Assembly (NCBI GenBank): GCA_018287875.1
Contig: JAGVVL010000002.1
Coordinates: 1,178,001 to 1,242,000 of the forward strand
DNA from: Nigrospora sphaerica
Taxonomy: Eukaryota; Ascomycota; Sordariomycetes; Amphisphaeriales; Apiosporaceae
Length of the DNA: 64,000 nucleotides
Direction of reading: 5' to 3'
In this document: positions 11,141 to 20,924 of the stretch, piece after piece
How positions within the stretch are numbered: position 1 is the stretch's first letter
Layout of the letters: each line of letters begins with the position of its first letter
Made by a program: the position numbers and the translations under genes
The notes under the pieces: model-generated
The model's input: the letters and a program-made list of their open reading frames with translations, nothing else
Databases searched by the model: none
What the model was told of the DNA's origin: nothing

Positions 11141-11854
11141 GATAAAAGCATCCCGGCCGGGGGCAGCAATGTTTCTCTTCTGGTTTGGATCTGGCGTCTG
11201 TCTGCTCACATTCGTTGTGGTTTCCCGGGCGCAATGTCCAACCCCACCGTCAAATCAAATGTAGAGGGGATGTTTATATCCGAGGTCGGCCTTCCCATAC
11301 CCGTGGCTTGCAAGCCGGAAATAACCGGCAATAGCTTTAGTCGCGTGCCCCCCCGCAATTCGGCTGTGGGGGAAAAGGCTCTCGGTGCATCTATCCCGCG
11401 ACTTCTATACCTCCCAAAGCCCAATGGGTGGATGGATCCTTCCAGACACAGAGGATACACAACTATCATTATGTAGCTGTCAGTTATGTTCAAATAATAC
11501 TTGACATCCGTGCTGCCCACTCAAGCAAGCCACCCGCGTGTGTATCCACCACTCATCTGGGTCCAGAACGACACCATGCCGTGTCTTTGCTTACATTGAC
11601 TTAGTGCTTATGAGCCAGCCGGCGTCCATGACTTGACCATGCCAGCGTAGTGGCTGCGGCGCGCATAAACGGACGAAACAGCGCTTGAATGTCATCGAAA
11701 ATGGCCATGTCTCCGTCCCCTCGTCGCGTTGGGTCCGTGAGTCTCCCTCGGTTTGACCAAGTCCGGCGCCCGCTTTCACGACTCCAGCTCTCTCCCACCG
11801 GAATACTCGAATCCGATCGCAGGCGCCGTCTTGGTAACTCGCCCTCTAACCCCC
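11141..11854. other. Divergent promoter region, HMG-CoA lyase / HGSNAT-like gene
   Basis: 714 bp between two head-to-head start codons. No other gene was seen. Confidence 0.6.
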
Positions 11855-13516
11855 ATGGCTTCGAATGCCGATATAAAGGCTGCGACGGGGTTGGCGACGC
11901 CCACAAGTCCCGACATCCAGGAGACCGAGTTCAGTACTGCCACTATCTCGGACGGACAGGCAAACTTTCCATCCTCCATTCTCCATGGAAAGGGTGAATG
12001 CGGAGCTCCGGATGCGCAGCGGGCCCACGATGCCGAACCCGCCCCACGCACCCGCTCGGCCGACGGCTCCTCCCCCGCCGGGTCCGCCGGGTCCCCGCCC
12101 ACGCGGGCCCTTGCGCCCGACCTTCTCCGGGGCACGCTGATGGTCATCATGGCGCTGGACCACGTTGTCATCTCGCTGCGCACGTGGGACTACGGCCAGG
12201 GCCGCCGGAGCGAGCTGGGCGGTGTGCCGGTGCGCGGCTGGAACGAGCCGCTGCCCTACGCCGTCCGGACGCTGACGCACCTCTGCGCCCCGGGCTTCAC
12301 CTTCCTGCTCGGCATGGGCGTTGAGTACTTTAGCGCTTCCCGGGCCCGGCGCGGCTGGTCCGCCCGCTCGCTGGCCGCCCATTTCGCTGCCCGCGCCGCC
12401 GTTCTGGCCCTCGTCGCCGTCGCCATGGGCCTCGCCTACAGCCGCGGCCGCCTGTGGCTGCTCAACGTCGTCATGTTGGCCCTCGCCGTCGACTACCTCG
12501 TTGTCGGCATCCTCTGGCTGGCCTTGGCCCGCGTCGAGGCCGCTTGCGCTCGCGCTCTGGCTGGTCCACGGCCTCGGCAGGACCGGCCTGAGGCCCGGCC
12601 CCTTCTCGAGCGAGAGAAGGATGCACACAACGACAAGGCTTCGGCCATGGTATCGCCCATTCCCTGGCACTTATCCAACCTGATCCTCGTGGTTCTCATC
12701 GGCATCACTGCCAGTTGGAACATCTGGCTCTCGCCCACGGGCGGCCACTGCCAAACGACCCCTACGGAACACAAAGTCTTGAACGCGGACGCTCCCGAGC
12801 AGAGTTGGCCGGTGCTGAATGCTAAAAACCCCCTCCGGGACATTTGGTTCAGAGTGGTCGAGACCGAGCACATTGTCTCCACGTTTCCCCCAATGGCATG
12901 GCTCTCGTTTGCCATCACGGGCCTGCTGTACGGCCGAGTAGCACGGGCCCGACCTCTGTCCTCGGCAAAGCTGAACCTAGCCACGCTTGCTGCCGCTGCC
13001 GCGCTCGCCACTCTGTTTGCCGCGACGAGGGTATGGCGGTTCGGGAACCTCTCCGAGGATTGCCTGCTCACTCCCGAGCACGACGCCCGCCCCGACAGCA
13101 ACCCCTATCTGACGTCGGCCGCCGCCTTCTTTTACCTCGTGAAATACCCTCCGGACCTCGCCTTTGCTTCCTTCACCATGTCGGTAAACCTTTTTCTCCT
13201 TGCCCTTTTTGGATCCCTGCCCCTGAATGTGACCAAACGTTCTACCCTACTGCTCGGCTACGGCACCTCGGCCCTGTTTTTCTACGTCGTACACCAGCTT
13301 TTTGTTTTTGGCGTGGGGGGCCAGATCGTTCGTTCCTTTGGTCATGCGACCGGTGAAATGGACCCCATATTCGGCACGCCCCTGTTCAAAGTCGATAGCG
13401 TTTGGTGGTTCTGGACATTATGGGCTGCGACTATCGTGGTTTTACACCCGCTCTGTACGTGGTATAGTGGCTTCAAGAGGACCAAGGGGCCTGATTCTAT
13501 ATGGAGATTTTTCTGA
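11855..13516 (+). CDS. DUF1624 / HGSNAT-like polytopic membrane protein
   Basis: A single-exon protein of 553 residues from the ATG at 11855; upstream in-frame codons look like 5' UTR. After a hydrophilic Pro/Ser-rich N-terminus of ~85 residues comes the segment LAPDLLRGTLMVIMALDHV, typical of the heparan-alpha-glucosaminide N-acetyltransferase catalytic family (DUF1624). It is followed by RTLTHLCAPGFTFLLGMG, whose His aligns in position with the acetyl-accepting His region of that family. About nine to ten hydrophobic segments follow, including LAFASFTMSVNLFLLALFG and the WWFWTLWAATIVVLHP end. Family members use acetyl-CoA to acetylate a sugar amine across a membrane, but fungal members have no defined substrate and fungi do not make heparan sulfate, so the real acceptor is unknown. 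A charged linker splits the membrane segments at about residues 240-265. Confidence 0.8.
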   Translation: MASNADIKAATGLATPTSPDIQETEFSTATISDGQANFPSSILHGKGECGAPDAQRAHDAEPAPRTRSADGSSPAGSAGSPPTRALAPDLLRGTLMVIMALDHVVISLRTWDYGQGRRSELGGVPVRGWNEPLPYAVRTLTHLCAPGFTFLLGMGVEYFSASRARRGWSARSLAAHFAARAAVLALVAVAMGLAYSRGRLWLLNVVMLALAVDYLVVGILWLALARVEAACARALAGPRPRQDRPEARPLLEREKDAHNDKASAMVSPIPWHLSNLILVVLIGITASWNIWLSPTGGHCQTTPTEHKVLNADAPEQSWPVLNAKNPLRDIWFRVVETEHIVSTFPPMAWLSFAITGLLYGRVARARPLSSAKLNLATLAAAAALATLFAATRVWRFGNLSEDCLLTPEHDARPDSNPYLTSAAAFFYLVKYPPDLAFASFTMSVNLFLLALFGSLPLNVTKRSTLLLGYGTSALFFYVVHQLFVFGVGGQIVRSFGHATGEMDPIFGTPLFKVDSVWWFWTLWAATIVVLHPLCTWYSGFKRTKGPDSIWRFF

Positions 13517-13994
13517 CATGGCGATTTTGCACGGGTGAAATCAAACCATGGTGTGGGATATCACACTGGTCCTAGAAGTGCAGTTAGCCTGCCTGGGTTT
13601 TGAGAATAAGCTGCAAGTATCTTATGATGGACATTTTTTCAAATCACACAGGGCTTTCACGGTTTTGTACATAGTACTAATTCGTTTTAGCCCAACGCCA
13701 ATTTTTGTTCAACAAGAGTCTTCAATCTCGTCGTTTAGGCCTCGCCTTGATGCGGGAATGGTGTACCTGCTAGTGTGACGCTGCCCATGCATGCTACACG
13801 GTATGGCGAGCGAAGCTGTCACTCCCTGTCGCGGCGCACAAAAACAGCATTGAGTTGCAAAGGTATTCTAATGATCACTATTTGGTAGCTTACAGCGTGT
13901 GAGCTTGGTGGGCTGCGAGACTTTTAATGTTGATCAACGGAAAAGACAGGGTAAACTTATCAATAAAGTGCCTGCAGCTTAAATATAATAGAGC
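13517..13994. other. Intergenic, 3' of the HGSNAT-like gene
   Basis: AT-richer non-coding DNA that should hold the 3' UTR. Short open frames have no family features. Confidence 0.55.
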
Positions 13995-13999
13995 AAAAA
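13995..13999 (-). terminator. RNA polymerase III T5 terminator
   Basis: Five consecutive T on the minus strand, four bases after the discriminator base of the tRNA-like gene: the usual Pol III stop signal at the usual distance. Confidence 0.7.
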
Positions 14000-14003
14000 G
14001 TGA

Positions 14004-14089
14004 TGACCGCAGGAGGAATCGAACCCCCTTATGGTAGTAGGTGAGGATACTTTAATGATACTACGCTGTACCACTGCACCAGCCCGGTC
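14004..14089 (-). tRNA. tRNA-like gene with an intron in the anticodon loop (identity unresolved)
   Basis: Read on the minus strand, the 86-nt segment has a good internal A box (TGGTGCAGTGG), a perfect B box (GGTTCGATTCC) in a 5-bp T stem, a 3' end GCGGTC pairing with 5' GACCG, and a T5 terminator just downstream. The anticodon stem GTAGT/ACTAC encloses a 21-nt loop, implying an intron of about 14 nt; spliced length would be about 72 nt. Just after the first stem strand the sequence is ATCAT, so CAT (Met) is the simplest anticodon, but base 37 would then be T, which is unusual. The acceptor stem also has a G-G mismatch at pair 6, position 8 is C rather than T, and the D stem is imperfect. It may be a diverged tRNA or a tRNA pseudogene. 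Confidence 0.6.
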
Positions 14090-14678
14090 TTAAGTCTCTG
14101 TTGAGAGTATATTCAGTAAACCCCATTTAAGTTCGAGAGTCGGTGGCTTGCTGAATGGGTCTAGGGAGAAGGGTCGGGGGAGATACGGGGGTACAGGGAC
14201 ACCCTGCAAACAACCGTGTATCTGGGGACAAATCCAGTGTAAGTATAACGACAGAATAACGGGGCCCCAGTTCTATAAACAGACAAACGCAGCACATCGG
14301 GTTAGTATAGCGTGATCCCTCGCGTCCCCATCCGCGGACCGAGGACCGATATTATCATCGAAACCATAGCAGGAACATGTCTAATAAGGCGCGCCTCACG
14401 GCAAACAGAGCAGTGCGGGTATTCTACAGACCAGATGTTTGGTTCTACCATCTTGACTCCACGTCTTGGCCAACATAGGCGGTGTAAAAAAACAGAAAGA
14501 AAAAAAACCTGCCACGACCTCTGTCTTCCCAAGGGCGAAGAGCCGGCAAAGGGGCGGCGGGTCATTCCCCGATTTCGAGGACGGCGGGAGATCGCCGGCG
14601 GAAAGACAATCCTTCGGCACCACCCCGCCGCATGGGTCGCGGACGAGGGGCATGCATCTGCTGGCCGAGGTCCGCGGC
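14090..14678. other. Intergenic, tRNA-like gene to Sfk1-like gene
   Basis: About 590 bp. It should hold the upstream flank of the tRNA-like gene and the 3' UTR of the Sfk1-like gene. No other gene was seen. Confidence 0.5.
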
Positions 14679-15631
14679 TTATGGCGTAGCGAGCAATGGT
14701 TGCCTTTCCCTGTCGCCGGAGGACGGGGGATCTCGGCTCACGCGCCACCTATCCTTATCAGTATCTTTTCCCGGGGATGCTGGCCGGACGTCCGCCTTCG
14801 CTTACCTGGTGTATCCCGAAAAGGAAGCCATCCAAAAGGCCCCGATGTAGGTGAGGGTCCATTCGAGGAAGCCGGCCGGCTTATAATTGCCCGAGTACAA
14901 GCAGCCGAGGAAGACGGAGCCGACGACGACCTGTGCGACCATCAAGGCCAGGTTGAGATGGCACCTACGGGGGCGCCGTGAGTGAGCAGGGATCCCCAGC
15001 CCGTGGCGGGCGCGGCGCGGACCCGGGAGAGAGGGAAGGAGGAGAGGTGAGGGGGAGGTGAAGAAGGAGACGGGTAGGGGTACCATTTCCGGAGCCCGGC
15101 GAAACGGACGGGCCCCCACGTCTGGTCCCACCACACGGCGGCGGTCGCGAGGGCGGTGAGGCCGAGGCCGACGAAGGTGGCGACGAGGAGGCGGGCGTGC
15201 AGGACGTGGGCGTCGAAGGTGTCGAAGAGGCTGAGGCAGACGAGGGCGAGGGCGGCGAGGAGGCCGGCGGCGAGGGCGGCGAAGCTGACGCCGTGGCGCC
15301 AGGGCGCGTCGGCCGCCGCCAGCGCGTAGAAGCGCGGCGAGTAGCGCACGTGGTGGACGCCGAAGACGGCGCCGGCGAAGGCGAGGCCCGTGACGGTGCA
15401 GCCCGTCACGAAGACGGGCTTGAGCGTGAAGGCCGCGATGTCGCTGACGAAGGGCACGTCGGGGTTGACCTGCCCGGGGTAGCGCGGCCGGCCGATGCAG
15501 AGCCAGCGCAGCAGCAGGATGGTGATGGTCGTGAACCAGGCCGTCCCCGCCACCAGCGGAAACACCCAGAGCAGGCGTTCGGCGCGCGGCACGTCGGGAA
15601 ACACCCGGTGCCACCGGAGGGGAACAGCCAT
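14679..15631 (-). CDS. Frag1/DRAM/Sfk1-family multispanning membrane protein
   Basis: Proposed exons are 15084-15631, 14806-14964 and a 31-nt terminal exon 14679-14709, giving 245 residues. Yeast Sfk1 and animal DRAM/Frag1 proteins are six-pass membrane proteins tied to plasma-membrane phosphoinositide and lipid asymmetry or to lysosomal autophagy. Hydrophobic segments include LLWVFPLVAGTAWFTTITIL, an internal pair around GVSFAALAAGLLAALALVC and ATFVGLGLTALATAAVWW, and the diagnostic end CLYSGNYKPAGFLEWTLTYI. Reading straight through, exon 2 would stop at 14802-14804, but that stop overlaps a consensus donor (ACCAG/GTAAGC). Splicing to the acceptor GCGACAG at 14710 keeps frame and ends the protein in RERQPLLATP. 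The first intron is 119 bp. The ATG at 15631 is chosen because the hydrophobic core follows closely. The last exon is inference. Confidence 0.7.
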
Positions 15632-15982
15632 TCGGTGATGGCGCGAGGACTGGGTGACGAGGGTGTTCGAGCTTTCGCCAACTGCGTGGCTTCTGGGCAC
15701 TACTGGTCACGGTGACGGCTAATGGCAAGCCGGCAAGAAAGCGCCGTTCAGCGGATAGGGACTGATTCCCAGGTCATTGCGTCATGGCCGGGGAAGCTGT
15801 CCGGAAGGGGGAAATGCGATCCCGATCGGGAGGCCCGATTCATCGGTCGAGGGGTGGGGACCCAACCGTAAGCATCAACGTTTTCTGATTGGCCCGCCGC
15901 CTGCGAGAGTATAACCATGGCCAACGTGTAAGTATGAGACTTTGAATTATACAATACTAAATAATTAAATGGCCGGCTTGAG
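15632..15982. other. Intergenic, Sfk1-like promoter
   Basis: About 350 bp between two minus-strand genes. Nothing else was seen. Confidence 0.6.
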
Positions 15983-17583
15983 CTAGAAGCGTCCGAGCTT
16001 ACCCGACTCCTTTTTCTTCGGGCAGGTAATCTCCAGCTGCACCGTCCCCGTCACTCGCAAGGGGTCGACATGCTCACGCACGTACTCATCCATGTAGTGT
16101 TTGGACGTGTCGGGCGGACTGCTGCTCGTGCTCTGCTGCAGCTTGGCGATGCTGCCGTTTCGGCTGTGGGAGCTTTCGTTCTCGCTCTGGGCCAGCTCGA
16201 TCTGGTCGTCGCCGTCCAGCGAGTACCGCTGCGCGCGCGTGATCTTGATCTCCTGCGTCACGAAGATGCGCTCGACTCTCGCCGAGAGGACCGGCCAGAA
16301 GACGGGCACGCACGCGCAGATGCTCGCCATGTTCACCTCGATGACGCCCAGCAGCAGGCTGGACGGTCCGTACCAGGTCGGGTCGAAGGTCGGGTATGTC
16401 GTAGATTTGTGCTCGATGACGGTAGCCAGGCGCCAGATGGCGACGGCCCACACTCTGCGGGCGAGTTAGTCCGTGTCCTTCCTATCGGGCGTTGAGGTGA
16501 CCAAGGCTTACAAGCAACCCATGACCAGAAGGCCGTACAGGCCGCGGCGACTCTGCAGCGACGTACTCTTGTCGAAATACAGCGGGATGGGGATGAGGAG
16601 GACCAGGGTATCTTTTCTGGTCAGCATCAAGTTGCCCCTCGCAAGTTGCCGAGGCCGGATAGGGGACTCACCAAACACCATGTTTGTCGCGTTGTGGCTC
16701 GAATAGGTGGCATCAAAGGTGTCGGGGTCCATGGAGCTGAACCCCCAGCATTTGGCGCCCGTCAACTGCATCGTCCACTTCCAGTAGGCTGCGATGGGCC
16801 AGCACGGCACCCAGGCGAGGACCGAGTAAATGATGCCCCACACGGTAATGATAATGATGAGAACAATACACCAGGTCCGCAGCGCACCCCGTTCGAATAT
16901 GCGGAGGTATTGCAGCAGGAGAGATATCTTGATGACGGCCGTTTCCAACGCGTAGGTGGCGTTGGCGATGTAGAAGAGCTGAGAGGAGAGGTCAGCACAG
17001 CACGGACGCAACACGCCGAAGGGGCATATGGCTGGTGGTGGATGGACGCAGCCAACATACCCGGATGCACTTGGCCGTTTGTGACAGCGGAATGTCCAAG
17101 ACGTGTTTACCAAAGCCCTCATAGGAAGCTGAGCGGGCATTAGCAGGACACGTAAAGTAGGCACGAGAAAGAGCGAGGTTTGCGACATACAGAGACAGGT
17201 AGCTATAGCCCCCGCTGTACCCAGCAGCTGCGCCAGTATGTTAGCCACCAAGAAGCCCCAACCGTGGGTGGTAGTGGCGGAAAAAGGCGGGTGTTACCTC
17301 AAATACGACTACCAATAAGTCATCCCAACCCGGTGCCCGCAGGATGATAAATCGGGTATACAGGCGGAGTATCACGCACAACCAAGAGGCAGCCTATCGC
17401 GGCATACATCAGCACACAAGAGCAGCCCCTAGTCGGCACTGGCGGGGGGACGAGGGGAGGGCTACCCACGATGAAGGAGATGGGGATGGCCAGCATGACG
17501 GACTGGTGATTCCACACGGGCATGGGCTCGTCCGAGTTATCGTACGAGCCGATGAGGTCGATGAGGCTCTTGTGGCTATCCAT
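15983..17583 (-). CDS. Fungal rhodopsin-domain (Pth11-like family) integral membrane protein, seven exons
   Basis: Exons in reading order are 17470-17583, 17298-17393, 17191-17227, 17061-17128, 16672-16978, 16512-16611 and 15983-16454; all junctions keep frame and give 397 residues. Introns are 57-82 bp. The seven-pass layout matches the fungal rhodopsin domain of Pth11-like proteins: LRLYTRFIILRAPGWDD in the second exon, YEGFGKHVLDIPLSQTAK in the fourth, LFYIANATYALETAVIKISL and LQYLRIF in the fifth, IYSVLAWVPCWPI, NATNMVFDTLVLLIPIP across the fifth junction, and a long Ser/Gln-rich cytosolic tail. It lacks an N-terminal CFEM domain. Such proteins are candidate sensors or receptors at the plasma membrane; the ligand is unknown. 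The first donor (GTGGGT) is weak and chosen to keep frame. The third exon is only 37 nt. Confidence 0.85.
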
Positions 17584-20500
17584 GGTGAAGAGAGGTTATC
17601 GTGCTTCCTCGTCCGGACGGGTGACGGCGTCGTGATCAGATCAGCCAGTGATTCTGAGAGAGGCGTTGGTTGGGCCGCGCTCGTGGATCCCACGTGCGGT
17701 CCGGGAAGGCGGGCGACCGGGGCAGTCTGGCGATCCGAGCAGGCCCCCAGCTTCTCGCGCGTGGCCAGCGTGTAGTCGTACCGGGCACGAGGTGTCCGTC
17801 AGGGTGGCGAGCGAGGGCCCGGGAGGCGGCGGGTTTGCTGCTGTTATGTTTGGGATGGAAAATGGGATCGCCCAAGGGGGGAGGGGCTTTGGCCCGGCGG
17901 GCGGGATTGCTGCGCTAGATGTATGAAATCGGCCGCGGGCGCGCGAGCTGGCCCCGTCTGTTGATCTCGGGCGTAGTGGACATGGTGAGCTGGGCTGCTA
18001 GGGTCGATCTAGCCTGCAGCTAAGGTGAATTTGATACTGCGCCGTTGCAGAGACAACAGGACGCTATGCATGGTCGTCCCGCTCGCCGGGCTCCCTCGCC
18101 CCATCAGCTCACATCGGCGGCGCTGAGGCACGCGACGGACCCGGTGTTTCTCCAGCCTGGGTTCGTAGGATATACTGGGCGGATGCCCACCCGGCAGCCT
18201 CGCCAGACGCTTACAGCCACACCAGCGGCTCCTTTCGCGACAGAGGCTGCTCCTGCTCCGACCACGGGCTGGTGCCGCCGGCCTGCCGGGACGCCTTGTC
18301 TGGCCGGTATCCCATGCGCAACCGGGTCAAGGGTGCGTATCAGGGAGTATTCAAGGAGTATCATGGTGCCGAGGGCAATGGGGCCCCGAAGCTGCCGGTA
18401 AGCGAGGGCCGGCTGGGACAATCCCGAGGTTTTTGCTGCGTGTCGCCAGGAAAGGATGGCGAGACCCCGGCACTGAGGCCGAACAGGGGTTCCACGCCGA
18501 CAGGCAGGCCTGGCGACCAGTAAACGCCGTGCCCAGTGGCTCGTGGACGCCTGGGCGGTGATCTGGAGCCTGGGCTTCCTTGGCTTCCTGGGGGCCCTTA
18601 GCTTCCTGGAGGAGGAATACTGCTGACAGCACGCCGGCGCACAGAACGGCGTAGACTGTGCTGAAAGAGAAGGGCTTCTTGTCAGTCGTCAAGCCGTCGA
18701 TTTCCCACGACAAGCGCTCCGAACTTGCTGGCTCAGTGCCGGGCCAGGGCTGCCCTGCTTGATCGGGACAAGGCTTCCGACGGTCAGGTCGATCGTCACG
18801 CCCGTCGTTTCGCGGGGCCACGTCTTCGGGGCCTTGTTGAAATGCTTGTTATTTACGGACCCGATTGTCGTTTAGGGCGAAGCTGGGGCAGCAGAGCTAC
18901 GCAGTAGACGCTTACTCTTTTTTGTTTTTTAGCGCCAAGCGGCGACCCCCACCCAAATCTCTTTCCTCACTAATAAGAGCTCGTTGGATGATGAAAGTCG
19001 CGAAGGCTCGGGCCTCCAGTTCCTGCAGGTGACCAAAGCGTTCCAAGTCTTAGCTCATTAATTTGTTCTGGGCCCTTTCTAGCCTACCATTTCCGCTGCG
19101 TATATCCGCCGGTGCACGCCACCCAGGGCCACCACGACGACTGCATCTGTCGTTTTTTTTTTTCCTAAGGCGCAGCTAGTTCCGGACGCCTAAGCAGCAC
19201 AGGTCACGGCATCGTGCGCGCCAGGTCCAGGAATCCCCAAGGGTTCGGACGCTATCTCGTACTAAAAGTGCAGGGAAATGGAAACCACGAGGGCCACCGC
19301 CTACACATACAGAAGCTACCTATTGATGAAGTACTCGTCGGCCTCTTCATGATGCGACACTGTACTATACGCCGATCATCCGCCCCGAGCGCGGCACCGG
19401 CATCCCGGGAATGGGAGAGCACCAGTTCCTAGCTCTCGCTGCCTGTGCTATATGTGAGGCCGGGTACCCTCCGGTAGGCAATTGCCGTGCGCTCGGCAAC
19501 ATCTGCCGGGCGCAGGCAGGTACGTACCTAAGCGCGACTACGATGCAACTGCTGCTATACAGTAAGCGAGGGCGGAAAGAAAAAACACAGGCAGGGGGGT
19601 GCCTACCACCAACAGGGGCCCCGGCTCGTGGCCAGCTCTTCGCCTTTCCAGCTGCAACCAGACTCGCAACCTCCGCCCACTTCACAGCTTTTCGCCTGTT
19701 CCGGTGCTAGCCTCTGGGTAGCATGCCGGCCTTTGCGCATGGGAATGGGGCCGCTACCGTGGAGCCGACGACGAGGCGGCCGTACGATAGTCGAAGCATT
19801 GCGGACAGAGTTTGTTACGGCTGGTAAGCTATCGGCGGACGGAATGACATTTTCTCACAAGTGCCGTCTACCGGCCCTAATCTCTCTGCCTCTGCGTATC
19901 CCCATTTGGCCCTCTTCGTCCCCCCTGAATCACTCGGCGGCCAAAAGCCACCGGGCCCGTCGATCTAGCGCCCTTATGGCGAATAGAACACTAGTCTGGC
20001 CGTCAGCCCACTTGTCCGTCGCCCGTCCGTCTTATCGCCCAAAAGGGCGAGTCTGTGCCCTACCACTTGACAGCAACCGGACGAACCCATCATGGGGGGG
20101 GCAGAAGCTGACGCCGTCTGGTCGGGACGTCGTCTGATCTCCTGCATCACGGAACTGTCGATCGTGCTAGCCTTACGACTGAACAAGCCAAAGCGCTTTT
20201 TTCTCCTTCCTCTCTTTCCTCTTTGCCGTACCATGTGGACACCCCCGAAAAGTCTTTGGGCCCGATGCTAGATTTGTATAATGAGCAGGTTCCGCGAAGC
20301 TGGTCGCGGTTCTCAACTGTCGAGTGGGTCACGGTGCAACCCAAGATCCGGCCGAAAAAAGATGACCAGTCATCTGCATCTCGTCTTCTACTGTTACGGT
20401 TCGCCCCATCCCCGGCATGATAAAATGGCAACCCGATGCGGTAACCCGACGCATGCCCCGCCTACACATACGGGCGTCTGCGATCAAAAGAAATGCAGTA

Positions 20501-20924
20501 GAAATTGTTCTCTCTATGCGTAACCTGGGCGGTCTGGGGGAGCGCAACCCCTGAGATGCGGTGCTACAAATGCACACCAACACTAGAGACGCAGGTTCCG
20601 GATCGGGCATAATCGGTAAGTTCGGAGCCTGGGATGCCTTGCCTACGTATGTCCGGATGTTTCCGCGCAGTTTCGACAGCGGCTGTTTGTCTTGCCGCAT
20701 GCGTCTTGGTTTCTTTCCATTTGGCAGGACAAGCGCTCCTTCATGTGCCTCCATTCGTAATTACTCGCATACTATACGCACTTGACGCATTAAGGTTGTT
20801 CTGACTCGGGTAGCACGCCGTGCTATGTTCCGGTGCCTGAAATCTTGCTTATTCAGAGTTCCCGTGGTCTTTCTACAATAGGCTAACGGACATTGCTCAG
20901 GTGGGTCGCTTCCCCCTCCCCCCC
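17584..20924. other. 3.3 kb gene-poor stretch with a possible decayed or unrecognised minus-strand gene
   Basis: No gene that I recognise. On the minus strand at about 18104-18821 two overlapping frames give a hydrophobic segment (FSTVYAVLCAGVLSAVFLL) and, in another frame, a second one (LGTMILLEYSLIRTL). This could be a small membrane protein with an intron or a broken gene, but I could not join them with confidence. The 1.5 kb from about 19.0 kb on looks non-coding. Confidence 0.4.
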
